From: Burkholderia sp. Ax-1724
GTDB lineage: Bacteria; Pseudomonadota; Gammaproteobacteria; Burkholderiales; Burkholderiaceae
Length of the DNA stretch: 64,000 nt
Reading direction: 5' to 3'
NCBI RefSeq assembly: GCF_011752995.1
Contig: NZ_VWWL01000021.1
Location: 1-64,000, forward strand
Within the stretch, counting starts at the first letter, position 1. Each line of letters opens with the position of its first letter. The translations under genes and the position numbers were made by a program. The notes under the pieces are model-generated. The model worked only from the letters and a program-made list of their open reading frames with translations, had not been told where the DNA came from and ran no database searches. Below, piece by piece: positions 44,535-53,379 of this stretch.

Positions 44535-44630
44535 TTCACGCCACCCCGGCGGATCGCCGATCGCGCCATCCGATCCGCGTACATCCGCCGATCTCTCCCT
44601 TTTGACCGAGTGGCCCTTCAGAAAAAAAGC

Positions 44631-44668
44631 TTGCGCATCCAAACTACGACAAATAGAATCGTAGTTAT
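44631..44668 (+). promoter_or_regulatory. NDH-2 promoter with overlapping 29-bp Rrf2-type operator (site 4)
   Basis: A -35 box TTGCGC (44631-44636) and -10 box TAGAAT (44654-44659) are 17 bp apart. The 29-bp dyad covers them: left arm CAAACTACGAC (44640-44650), 7-bp spacer, right arm ATCGTAGTTAT (44658-44668). The right arm is the exact reverse complement of the site-2 left arm. This places the NDH-2-like gene under a repressor shared with the Rrf2 paralogues. Confidence 0.75.
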
Positions 44669-44722
44669 CGGCAGCAGTGATGCCTTCCTCAACTTCGATC
44701 ATCAGATCAGGAGCGATAAAAC

Positions 44723-45937
44723 ATGAAACAACGGATTCTTGTCATCGGCGCCGGCTTTGCCGGTACGTGGAGCGCACTGGCTTCGGCCCGTCTGCTCGAT
44801 ATGGTCGGTCGCACCGACGTGGAAATCGTCCTCGTCGCACCGGAGCCGACCCTGCACGTCCGCCCTCGCCTCTACGAGCAAAACCCCGGCGGCATGAAGG
44901 CTCCGCTGCTGGACCTCTTCAAGACCGTCGGCGTCGAGTTCGTGCAGGGCAAGGTGGACCACATCGACGTCGAAAAGAAGAAAGTGACGGTCGAGGGTAT
45001 CGGTGCCGACAGCTCGCGTCAGGAATTGAGCTATGACCGCCTGGTGCTGGCGGCAGGCAGCCGTCTGTTCAGCCCGCCGATTCCCGGCCTCAAGGAACAT
45101 GCGTTCAACGTCGACCAGATCGCCGACGCGACGCGGCTCGAAACCCATCTCCATGGCCTGGCAAACCGCCCCGCAAGCGCCGGGCGCAATACGGTGGTGG
45201 TCGCCGGCGCGGGTTTCACCGGCATCGAAACCGCGGCGGAAATGCCCGCCCGCCTGCGCGAGGTTCTCGGCCAGGATGCGGACGTGAACGTCATCATGGT
45301 CGAGCGCAACGATGCGATCGGTCCGGACCTCGGTCCCGGCCCGCGGCCGATCATCACGCAGGCACTGACCGAACTGGGCGTGAAATGGAAGCTCGGCTCG
45401 GGCGTGGCGTCGATCGACGCGCAAGGCGTGACGCTGGAAAGCGGCGAACGCATCGAAGCCGACACGGTCGTCTGGACCGCCGGCGCGCGCGCCAACACGC
45501 TGACGGCACAGATTCCCGCCGAGCGCGATAACTTCGGACGTCTACATGTCGACAGCAACCTGAAGGTCAAGGGCCTCGATGCCGTCTATGCGACCGGCGA
45601 CTGCGCCCGCGCCGCCACCGACGATGAAGGCAACCACACGATGATGGCTTGCCAGCACGCGATCGCCCTGGGCCGCTCGGCGGGCCACAACGTCACGGCA
45701 GACCTGCTGGGCGAAGAGCCGATTCCGTACAGCCAGCCCAAGTACGTGACCTGCCTCGACCTCGGGCCGTGGGGCGCCGTCTATACGGAAGGCTGGGACC
45801 GTCAGGTCAAGCTGACCGGTGCCGAAGCGAAGAAGCTGAAGACGGAAATCAACAGCGTGTGGATCTATCCGCCGAGCGGCGCCGACCGTGCCGCGGCACT
45901 GGCAAGCGCGGACCCGCGCCTCGTCGTGGTGGCCTGA
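44723..45937 (+). CDS. NDH-2-like FAD/NAD(P)H oxidoreductase
   Basis: A 404-residue two-dinucleotide-fold protein: FAD site ILVIGAGFAGTWSALASAR, NAD site VVVAGAGFTGIETAAEM and the second FAD motif VYATGDCARAATDDEGN. It resembles type II NADH:quinone dehydrogenases, which oxidise NADH at the membrane without pumping protons; the C-terminal membrane helix is weak. The promoter carries the 29-bp dyad. Its TGA touches the TGA of the convergent Rrf2 gene (TGATCA at 45935-45940). Confidence 0.85.
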   Translation: MKQRILVIGAGFAGTWSALASARLLDMVGRTDVEIVLVAPEPTLHVRPRLYEQNPGGMKAPLLDLFKTVGVEFVQGKVDHIDVEKKKVTVEGIGADSSRQELSYDRLVLAAGSRLFSPPIPGLKEHAFNVDQIADATRLETHLHGLANRPASAGRNTVVVAGAGFTGIETAAEMPARLREVLGQDADVNVIMVERNDAIGPDLGPGPRPIITQALTELGVKWKLGSGVASIDAQGVTLESGERIEADTVVWTAGARANTLTAQIPAERDNFGRLHVDSNLKVKGLDAVYATGDCARAATDDEGNHTMMACQHAIALGRSAGHNVTADLLGEEPIPYSQPKYVTCLDLGPWGAVYTEGWDRQVKLTGAEAKKLKTEINSVWIYPPSGADRAAALASADPRLVVVA

Positions 45938-46495
45938 TCAGGCACGCTTGCGGCTGCGGCCGCTAACCGGTTCGGCCCTGTCGCCGCGCCGGTTGGCAGC
46001 CCGATCCGAGAGCCATTGCACCACCTGCGTACCGAAGGCGGCCGGCGCCTTGCTTTCGGTACGCTGAGCGAGATCGGCCAGTGTGTGGCGCTTGAGTTCC
46101 GAGCGCATCACTTTTTCCGCCGCCTGCATGACCGCGTGGATCGAACAGACGCCGCGCGTCGCCCAGCCCGGCGCTTCGTCGCCGAATATTGCGCAGCGCG
46201 CGCGGATTTCGCGGCAATCGAACAGGGCTTTCTCGCCGTCGATCGCGACGACCACGTCATGAACGGTGATGCGAGCAGCGGGCCGGGCCAGCCTGAAGCC
46301 TCCCTTGATGCCCTCCGTGGCGACCACGATTTCGGCCTTCGCGAGTTTCGTGAAGAGCTTCGCCAGAAAGTCGGCGGGAACACCCTGCAACTCGGCGAGA
46401 TCGCGCACGCTCGCCCCGCCGGTGGACACATCGGAGTCGGCCAGATACAGCAGGCAATGCAAGCCGTATTCGACTCCGGAACTGATGTGGGACAT
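45938..46495 (-). CDS. Rrf2-family regulator, paralogue C
   Basis: A 185-residue Rrf2 protein (MSHISSGVEYGLHCLLYLADSD), very similar to paralogue A, with the same C-x6-C-x15-C cysteines (FDCREIRARCAIF ... RGVCSIH). Preceded by a copy of the 29-bp dyad and convergent with the NDH-2-like gene, whose promoter carries another copy. Probably represses itself and that gene. Effector unknown. Confidence 0.9.
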   Translation of the reverse strand: MSHISSGVEYGLHCLLYLADSDVSTGGASVRDLAELQGVPADFLAKLFTKLAKAEIVVATEGIKGGFRLARPAARITVHDVVVAIDGEKALFDCREIRARCAIFGDEAPGWATRGVCSIHAVMQAAEKVMRSELKRHTLADLAQRTESKAPAAFGTQVVQWLSDRAANRRGDRAEPVSGRSRKRA

Positions 46496-46497
46496 AA

Positions 46498-46526
46498 ACA
46501 ACCAGGATTTATTGGATCGTAGTTCA
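46498..46526. promoter_or_regulatory. 29-bp Rrf2-type operator, site 5
   Basis: Read on the minus strand: TGAACTACGAT, a 7-bp spacer and ATCCTGGTTGT, ending two bases before the ATG of paralogue C. Same arm length, spacing and position as site 2; the right arm is more diverged. Confidence 0.6.
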
Positions 46527-46646
46527 AAGCCTATACGAGTCCTCATCCTGACGCAAGTTACGCCCACGGGTCCGCGGAGTCCGCGGGGTCCGTGCAACAC
46601 AGGAAGTCGCCCGGATGCCCCGCTCCGTGGATGGACGATCTCCGCT

Positions 46647-47780
46647 TCAGAAGCTCGTCCTGATACCCGCCATCACGCCAAGCTGGCTGGTTCCCGCAGG
46701 CGGAGTGGTTCCGCCGCCGCCCAGGCTCACCGTATAGCTCGCCTTGGCGCTATTGCTCAGATAACCGCTCTGGAGATAGACGGAGGTTCGTTTCGAAAGA
46801 AAATAGGTTCCCCTAACGATTGCCATCGTGGCTCGGGTATCCTGCTGCGCATTGACGATCCTGACAATCTGCCCGTCGATCAGACAGGCAGGGGTGACCT
46901 GATAGGAGGCGTTGGCAAAGAACATGTCATAGCGTCCCTCGGGCGCGGGCCCTTCCGTCGTCACGTACCGGCCGATCCATCCGCCGCCGAACTTCAACGA
47001 ACCCCAGATGCCATAGCCGTTGATCGTGGTGTGGACGTCCTTGTCCATATTGCCGGTCAACGGTGTGGGCGGCATGCCGTCGAAGAAGCTGACGGCGGCG
47101 CCCGGTCCGCCATGCTGTACGTCGTATGCCGCGGCAACGCCGTAGCTCGCACTGTCGTATTTGAGCATCGCGGTCCATTGACTGCACTGGGACATATGGC
47201 CGGCCGCCGAACCCACACACGTACCCTGGCCCGGCGTGTTTCCCGTGCCGGCGGAATCGCGGCCGAATGAGTAGGTCGCCCCGACGGTCACACCGTGAAA
47301 GGTGCCTTTATAGGCAACGGCATTGTCGCTACGTGCAACGGCAAGATACGGATCGACGGAACTGATGCTATAGATGTTCGGGCCGAGGACATTCGCATCC
47401 GCCAATGCCCATGTCGTCATGTTGTATTGGCGGCCAAACGATAGCAATCCGTAGGGCGTATCGAGGCCGACAAAGGCCTGGCGGCCGAACAGCCGGCCGC
47501 CTTGTCCCAGGCTGCCGTTGTTCGAATTGAAGCCGCTCTCCAGCGTGAAGACCGTACTGATCCCTCCGCCCAGGCTCTCGCTTCCGCGAATTCCCCATCT
47601 GGACGGCACTTCGCCCGTCAGACTCGGCATGCGGACCAGCCCGCTATTGCCCGACGCATGCGAAACGTATTCGATGCCTGTATCGATGATTCCGTAAAGG
47701 CTCACAGAGTCGGCTGCATGCGCATAACCGGACAATAGCAGAGCCATTCCGAGCGTATTTCGGAAAATATAAAGTCGCAT
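46647..47780 (-). CDS. Outer-membrane porin (OmpC-like, Burkholderia type)
   Basis: A 377-residue 16-strand porin with signal peptide (MRLYIFRNTLGMALLLSGYAHA), the typical SVSLYGIIDTGIEYVSH first strand, RWGIRGSESLGGGISTVFTLESGF, GRLFGRQAFVGLDTPYG and a C-terminal Phe (GIRTSF). Two cysteines (CVGSAAGHMSQC) may form a loop disulfide. It lies 115 bp after the NDH-2 gene on the same strand, within a transporter operon, and so probably admits that operon's substrate. Confidence 0.92.
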   Translation of the reverse strand: MRLYIFRNTLGMALLLSGYAHAADSVSLYGIIDTGIEYVSHASGNSGLVRMPSLTGEVPSRWGIRGSESLGGGISTVFTLESGFNSNNGSLGQGGRLFGRQAFVGLDTPYGLLSFGRQYNMTTWALADANVLGPNIYSISSVDPYLAVARSDNAVAYKGTFHGVTVGATYSFGRDSAGTGNTPGQGTCVGSAAGHMSQCSQWTAMLKYDSASYGVAAAYDVQHGGPGAAVSFFDGMPPTPLTGNMDKDVHTTINGYGIWGSLKFGGGWIGRYVTTEGPAPEGRYDMFFANASYQVTPACLIDGQIVRIVNAQQDTRATMAIVRGTYFLSKRTSVYLQSGYLSNSAKASYTVSLGGGGTTPPAGTSQLGVMAGIRTSF

Positions 47781-47895
47781 TTCTGTCTCCAAACCAGGGG
47801 TCTCGTTTTTTTCTTTGTCGGTGACGGAAGTCAGGGAATCTCTCGCGGACCCGCTGCTTCCGTCATCTTTGCCATCTCAGACTGAGATTTTCTGC

Positions 47896-49155
47896 TTATC
47901 CTTCCGCGCTCGACTCCACTCCCTTTTGCTGGCTAATAGGCGGGGGCGCCTGGACTGTCGGGGCCGCCGCGTCGAATAAGGCCGCGCGATCCCTCGTGAG
48001 CGGGGGATAAATGCGTTGGCGATTGATCGTCTCCTTGACTTTCTTCGCCCGCGCTCCTTGCGCCGCCAACTTGCGGTCCCAGCCTTCGGTATAGACAGCC
48101 CCCCAGGGACCGAGGTCGAGAATGGTCGTATACCAGTCGATGTCGAGCGACAACATCGGCAGACCCAACAGATCGCAGACGACGTTGTGCCCGGCAAATC
48201 GCCCCATCGGACGACCGTGCTGGCAAGACATGACCGACGCGTGCTCGCCGTCGAAAAGCGCGCGCGCCACGTCGCCTGCCGCAAATACGTCGCGAACGCC
48301 TTCGACCTGCATGTATGCGTTCACGGGAACGCGGCCGAGTGCGTCGTGCTCGACAGGAAGACATTTCGTCAAGGCATTGGCCCGCATCCCGCCGCACCAC
48401 ACGATCGTCGATGCGTCGATTCGCTTTCCGTCGGCCAGTGTCAGCCCTTTGCGGTCCACCGCCTGAAGCTCCATGCCCGGCATCAACTCGACGCCCAGTT
48501 CGGTGAGCGCATGCTCGATGACGGGTTGCGCACCGCCCATAGCCGTTGCGATCTCCGGCGTGCGATCCGCGAGAATCACGCGAATGTCCGAACCGTCGCT
48601 CCGGGAATCTCCACGAGATGCAGCGAGGCTGCGCAGTCTGCTCGGCAATTCGGCCGCGATTTCGATTCCAGTCAGGCCGGCGCCGATGACGACGGCGGTC
48701 AGACTCCCTGCCTCGGTGGACGTCACGACGTTTTCAAGGTGCTGTTCCAGTCGCTTCGCACCCGCGTAGGTATCGACGTCGAACGCATGTTCGGCGAGGC
48801 CGGCAACCGGCGCGTAGGCGAGCTGGCTTCCCGAGGCCAGTACGAGCCTGTCGTAGGAGATCGATCTGGCATCGCCGTCGACCTTCACGGTGACACGCTT
48901 CGCCGAGGAATCGATGTCCGTCGCTTCCCCTTTGAGCCATAAGACGCCCGCCGGATCGAGCACATCGTCCAGAGGGACCAGCGTCTCCTCGAGATTCTCT
49001 TCGTAGTTCCGAACCCGAATGCTGTGATTGGCCGTCGGATTCACCAGCACCACTTCGACTTCCGAGTTCATGTTCTGTTCGTCGATCTTGCGTGCGGCCC
49101 CGAGGGCGCTCCACAATCCGGCAAACCCACCACCAATTATCAATATTCTCTTCAT
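47896..49155 (-). CDS. NDH-2-like FAD/NAD(P)H oxidoreductase
   Basis: A 419-residue relative of the gene at 44723: RILIIGGGFAGLWSALGAARK (FAD), AVVIGAGLTGIEIAAELP (NAD), VFAAGDVARALFDGEH and LDLGPWGAVYTEGWDRK. It lies 38 bp after a MHS-family transporter gene, so it probably acts with the uptake and oxidation of one substrate rather than in housekeeping respiration. No 29-bp dyad precedes it. Confidence 0.85.
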   Translation of the reverse strand: MKRILIIGGGFAGLWSALGAARKIDEQNMNSEVEVVLVNPTANHSIRVRNYEENLEETLVPLDDVLDPAGVLWLKGEATDIDSSAKRVTVKVDGDARSISYDRLVLASGSQLAYAPVAGLAEHAFDVDTYAGAKRLEQHLENVVTSTEAGSLTAVVIGAGLTGIEIAAELPSRLRSLAASRGDSRSDGSDIRVILADRTPEIATAMGGAQPVIEHALTELGVELMPGMELQAVDRKGLTLADGKRIDASTIVWCGGMRANALTKCLPVEHDALGRVPVNAYMQVEGVRDVFAAGDVARALFDGEHASVMSCQHGRPMGRFAGHNVVCDLLGLPMLSLDIDWYTTILDLGPWGAVYTEGWDRKLAAQGARAKKVKETINRQRIYPPLTRDRAALFDAAAPTVQAPPPISQQKGVESSAEG

Positions 49156-49193
49156 GACGATTTTCCGAATAAACAATATTGAAGTTAAACCGA

Positions 49194-50807
49194 TTAATTG
49201 ATGTCGTTATTTTTTGTTTCGGTCATAAACAGCGCGCCAACGACGAACGCCAACGCGGCGACACCAATCGGATACCAGAGTCCGGCGTAAATGTTGCCGA
49301 CTGAAAGATTGAGTGCCGAAACGACGAACGGCAGCATGCCTCCAAACCAGCCGGCTCCTATGTGATAGGGCAGCGAAAGCGACGTATACCGAACGTTCGC
49401 GGGAAACAGTTCGACCATGAAGGCAACAATCGGACCGTAAATCATGGTCAACAGTATGATGAGATACCAGAGCAGCAGAAATACCATCGGCTTATTGACC
49501 TGGGTCTCGTCGGCATGTTCCCGCCAACCCGCACTTTCGAGCGCGGCTTTCAGCTTTGCGGCGTCGAACCCTTCAATCCGCTGCGAGCCGATCGTCGTGA
49601 CCATCCCGGTGCCGTCCGCGGGCTGCGTTCTGTACGAGACACCGGCAAGGCTCAGGTAGTCGCGAGTCTTATCGCACGCAGTAACCGCTGGGGAGAACAG
49701 GCGGAATGTGCAGTCGTTAGCCGATACGTCAATGGCGGTGTCCGCCAGAAACTTCTCCAGCTGCGGATTGGCATAGTGCGTGAGCGCCTTGAATGCCGGC
49801 TGAATCGTGAGCGCGGCGGCAAGACAGGCCAGTACCATGATCCACTTTCGACCGAAATGATCCGACAACCACCCCGACACAAAATAGAACGGAGCCGCTG
49901 CGATCAATGACGTGACCATCAGGACGTTGGTCGTCTCGGGATCGACCCTCAGGACGGTACTCACGAAGTAGAACGAATAGAAGTGCCCGGTGCCGTAAAG
50001 CACGCCGACTCCCGCTGCCGCGCTAAACAACAGAACGAGTACTTTCTTCAGGTTCTGCCGGTCGAGAAAACTGGCGGCAATCGGGTTGCGAGCGAGCTTT
50101 CCCTGAGCCTTGCATTGCTCGAAGACCGGCGATTCGTTCAGCCCCGCACGCAACTTGATGGCCGTGTAGAGAAGCATCAGCGACACGAGAAACGGAATTC
50201 GCCATCCCCACTTATCGAACATCGCGGTGCTCATCCAGGCACGCGACATCGTCACGACGATGATCGACAGCACCAGACCGCCCGTCGCCGTCATTTGCAG
50301 GCAACTGCTGACCAGCCCCCGGCGGCGCTTATCCGCATGCTCGGTCAGGTACGTGGCGGCACCGCCCACCTCGCCGCCGAGTGCCAGTCCCTGCAAGAGG
50401 CGCAATACGACCAGCAGAACAGGCGCGAGAACGCCGATCTGCGAATACGTCGGCAGTAAGCCGATGCCCATCGTTGCACCGCCAATGAGTACGATGGTCA
50501 TGCCAAATGTTCGCTTTCTCCCGATCCGGTCGCCGATATAGCCGAAAATGATCGCGCCGATCGGTCTGAGTACAAACGCTGCGCCGAAAACCGCCAGACT
50601 CGACAACATCGCCGCCGTCGGATTACCGGGTGGAAAAAACAGATGGGCGAACGTACCGGCGAGCGCCGCGTAGATGTACAGGTCGTACCACTCCAGGAGC
50701 GCGCCGAACGATGAGGCAATAACGATTCTCGATCCCCGTACGATCCGATGCCGTCTTGGCAAATGCTGTCCATCCCTGCTGCCGACTGCTGTATTGTCCA
50801 CTTCCAT
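49194..50807 (-). CDS. MHS-family (major facilitator) metabolite:H+ symporter
   Basis: A 537-residue, about 12-helix transporter. Visible are FGALLEWYDLYIYAALAGTF (MHS N-terminal signature), GYIGDRIGRKRT and LQGLALGGEVGGAATYLTEHA. An extramembrane insert of about 90 residues (THYANPQLEKFLADTAIDV ... WREHADETQ) lies between two late helices. MHS transporters carry organic acids such as shikimate, ketoglutarate or proline/betaine. AGGAGAC precedes ATG 50807. First gene of the transporter/NDH-2/porin run; a LysR gene is divergent. Confidence 0.9.
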   Translation of the reverse strand: MEVDNTAVGSRDGQHLPRRHRIVRGSRIVIASSFGALLEWYDLYIYAALAGTFAHLFFPPGNPTAAMLSSLAVFGAAFVLRPIGAIIFGYIGDRIGRKRTFGMTIVLIGGATMGIGLLPTYSQIGVLAPVLLVVLRLLQGLALGGEVGGAATYLTEHADKRRRGLVSSCLQMTATGGLVLSIIVVTMSRAWMSTAMFDKWGWRIPFLVSLMLLYTAIKLRAGLNESPVFEQCKAQGKLARNPIAASFLDRQNLKKVLVLLFSAAAGVGVLYGTGHFYSFYFVSTVLRVDPETTNVLMVTSLIAAAPFYFVSGWLSDHFGRKWIMVLACLAAALTIQPAFKALTHYANPQLEKFLADTAIDVSANDCTFRLFSPAVTACDKTRDYLSLAGVSYRTQPADGTGMVTTIGSQRIEGFDAAKLKAALESAGWREHADETQVNKPMVFLLLWYLIILLTMIYGPIVAFMVELFPANVRYTSLSLPYHIGAGWFGGMLPFVVSALNLSVGNIYAGLWYPIGVAALAFVVGALFMTETKNNDIN

Positions 50808-51358
50808 GTCTCCTACCTTTCTTTAAATATGGCGAATATAGAAGGCGGCTATAGTCTTCGATCGATGCAACATCACGATCAGCCCCTTTTATTCGGGCAC
50901 CGCTCTATCGCCAAGCCGAATGCGCTTGTCCGATTCCAGCACGGTAGACCCGGTCACCGGGCAGGTCTATAAATCGAAATCAATATGCATTATTATGATT
51001 TTCTATAAACCCGCCCCCAAGAGGCTGACGCCGTTTTCGGGAGTTGAAAGATGTGACCGGGCTTGCCGGCCATACACCGGGTAGCGCGACAAATCATCGG
51101 ATTGATGAGCCGCATAACTGCCAGTGCCTTCCCGGCGCGATCCTCGTTTACCCGCTTATCGACGGCCAATCGATGGGGATGCATGATGCGGAATCGCATC
51201 GAGCGCGCATCGGGGCTGCAAGCGGAGCATCGTACCCGTCGGCAGACGCAGCCTCCGCCGCGTCCTCCACGCCCCCGATATTGCATACCTCAGGAGCGAA
51301 TGGGCGTGAGCGCGCCTCTAACGCTACCGCGCGAGTACACGATTGAAGGATGTTGGCA
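50808..51358. other. 551-bp divergent promoter region
   Basis: Between the MHS operon and its presumed LysR regulator. An AT-rich part (50968-51010) carries AAATCA/TGATTT half-sites with a 13-bp spacer, a possible LysR box. Open frames here have poor codon use and no family features; none is accepted. Confidence 0.5.
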
Positions 51359-52300
51359 ATGAATGACATTGACCTGAAGCTGCTGCAAATCTTCGACGAA
51401 ATCTATACCGGCGGGAGCGTATCTCGCGCAGCCGAAAAGCTTGCCCTGAGTCAACCCACGTTGAGCGTCGGTCTCTCCAAGCTAAGACGCCGTTTCAATG
51501 ATCCGCTCTTCGTTCGGGGAGCGGGGGGGATGCGCCCGACACCTCATGCGGAAGCGCTCATCGAGCCAATCCGCGAAGTTCTTCGACTCTTGCAATACAC
51601 GCTCTCGCTTCAAGCCGTATTCGATCCGATGTCATCGGCGCGCGTTTTCCGGATCGCGATGACAGACATTAGCCAGGTGGTATTGCTACCGCAAATTCTG
51701 GCTCAAGTCCGCGTGACGGCACCGAACGTACGCATCGAGACGTCGCATATTTCGGCGGACACGCCGACGCAACTCGAAACCGGCGAAATCGACCTGACGA
51801 TCGGCTACATGCCGCATATCGAGGCTGGCTTCTATCAACAAAAGTTATTCGACGATCACGTCGTCTGTCTATTGCGAACCGGTCATCCACGGATCGGCCC
51901 GCGTCTGACGCTCAAGAGCTACCTGAGCGAAGCGCACCTGGAAGTACAGGTGACCGGCAGCGGATTCGTGGCGGTAACGAAAATGCTCGAGACGGAAGCA
52001 CCTCAGCGACGGGTGCATCTGCGCATTCCGAGTTATCTGGGGATTGGAGAGATATTGGCCGGCAGCGATCTGCTCGCCACCGTTCCGCACCTGCTCGCCG
52101 ACGTATTGCAAAGGCGCAACGCGCTACGGGCGCTACCGGTTCCCATCGGTTTGCCCTGCTTCACCATTCGGCAGTACTGGCATGCGCGGTTTCATCACAA
52201 TCCGGCATGCCGCTGGATCAGGCAAACCGTTGGCGATTTATTTAACGGCCTGGGTTCTTCCGTCACGCCGGAGCATCCTGTGGGAGAAGAGCAATCCTGA
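51359..52300 (+). CDS. LysR-family regulator (NahR/NodD-like subgroup)
   Basis: A 313-residue regulator starting NDIDLKLLQIFDEIYTGGSVSRAAEKLALSQPTLSVGLSKLRRRFNDPLFVR, the typical N-terminus of the NahR/DntR/NodD subgroup that senses aromatic or related acids. The effector domain shows FRIAMTDISQVVLLPQIL. GAAGGA precedes ATG 51359. It is divergent from the MHS transporter/NDH-2/porin operon and probably activates it. Confidence 0.9.
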   Translation: MNDIDLKLLQIFDEIYTGGSVSRAAEKLALSQPTLSVGLSKLRRRFNDPLFVRGAGGMRPTPHAEALIEPIREVLRLLQYTLSLQAVFDPMSSARVFRIAMTDISQVVLLPQILAQVRVTAPNVRIETSHISADTPTQLETGEIDLTIGYMPHIEAGFYQQKLFDDHVVCLLRTGHPRIGPRLTLKSYLSEAHLEVQVTGSGFVAVTKMLETEAPQRRVHLRIPSYLGIGEILAGSDLLATVPHLLADVLQRRNALRALPVPIGLPCFTIRQYWHARFHHNPACRWIRQTVGDLFNGLGSSVTPEHPVGEEQS

Positions 52301-52450
52301 GTCTTCAGATCAAGCGCGTGAAGCCCCCTTCCCTTGCCTACGCCCGGCGCGATCCGTTTCAGGTAACCGCCGCTCTGACCGATCGGTCAGCCGTTTGACG
52401 CATCGCGGCGATACACGCCACGACACGCGCCGCGATACCCTTCCGGCTAT

Positions 52451-52888
52451 TCAACGCGCCCCATTCTTGCCTGCATTGAAAATCGATCTGTAATACGCAT
52501 CCCCACTATCAAGGTGAGTACGGAATCCGAATCCCTGATCGAGCATGGCCTGCATGTCGTGACGCTCGATACGCATCACATAGCTATGCTCATTGGTCAC
52601 CAGTGCGCAGGCACCGCCCGGCACATCGACCGAGCGAAACCACTTGCCGGGATCGGCGTGGCCACTGGGGAACGTCTGTCCCTTGAACTCAACCTGCCAT
52701 CCGCCATCGAGCAGAATCCAGTACGGTGCTTCCGGGTCCGCGGTGCCGTCGCATTTCGCAATCACCGCACCGGGGTCCGCTTCCCACTCGTGCGAGTGGT
52801 CGATCACCCATTGCAGTTGAGCCGTCGTCAGCGCGGTAAAAAATGGCGTGTGCCGCAAGAGATGCAAATAGGTAATGGAAGGTTTCAT
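52451..52888 (-). CDS. Cyclic-nucleotide-binding-like (Crp-type) domain protein without HTH
   Basis: A 145-residue core from ATG 52888 (MKPSITYLHLLRHTPFFTALTTAQLQWVIDHSHEWE ... YWILLDGGWQVEFKGQTF) looks like a stand-alone cNMP-binding beta-roll. No helix-turn-helix follows, so it is not a DNA-binding Crp. AGGA lies 8 nt before this ATG. The frame is open upstream to 53116, and that part encodes a signal-peptide-like stretch ending ALGIASC, a possible lipobox; the protein might instead be a lipoprotein of up to 221 residues. Function unknown. Confidence 0.6.
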   Translation of the reverse strand: MKPSITYLHLLRHTPFFTALTTAQLQWVIDHSHEWEADPGAVIAKCDGTADPEAPYWILLDGGWQVEFKGQTFPSGHADPGKWFRSVDVPGGACALVTNEHSYVMRIERHDMQAMLDQGFGFRTHLDSGDAYYRSIFNAGKNGAR

Positions 52889-53379
52889 TGTCATATTCCT
52901 GACGGCGTCCGGCTCGCGTTTACCGCTGCAGGACGCGATACCGAGCGCCGAAATCAACGCCAGCAGCGGGATCGAAAAGCGCCTGCACCAACGGGCCAAA
53001 CGTCCGCGTTCCCGCTCATGTGAAGTGTCGCGGCTTACCATGTGATGACTGCCGGGCTCACGCGATACCGCGCAAAGCATTGGCCACGATCGCAGCGCGA
53101 GATAAATTTTCTGCACCCATCGAACATCTCCCGTTCAGTGTGAATCACAGGCAGCATGATGACCGATATTGGCGCCCAGATAATTAGCTGCGTTTCCTCA
53201 TCAGAATTCCATTTGCCTCAACTATCGAGCCGGACCTCGCCCAGACGGGGGAAACACCGTCTCCCGACGTTTGCACCCAGCCCATCCAATAGGGTGAATA
53301 CTTATACAAAAAAATCTTATTTTGATAAAAATTTCAGTATTATTATATTGATATTCTCAATTTTTCAGAGACACCGGGA
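52889..53379. other. Region upstream of the AraC gene
   Basis: Contains the possible N-terminal extension of the cNMP-like gene (to 53116). From about 53290 to 53365 the DNA is strongly AT-rich, a probable promoter/operator for the AraC gene and foreign-looking beside its neighbours. No other gene was found. Confidence 0.5.

Noticed and set aside
51044..51362. Overlapping frames upstream of the LysR gene
   Set aside because: No family features, poor codon use, and located in a divergent promoter region.
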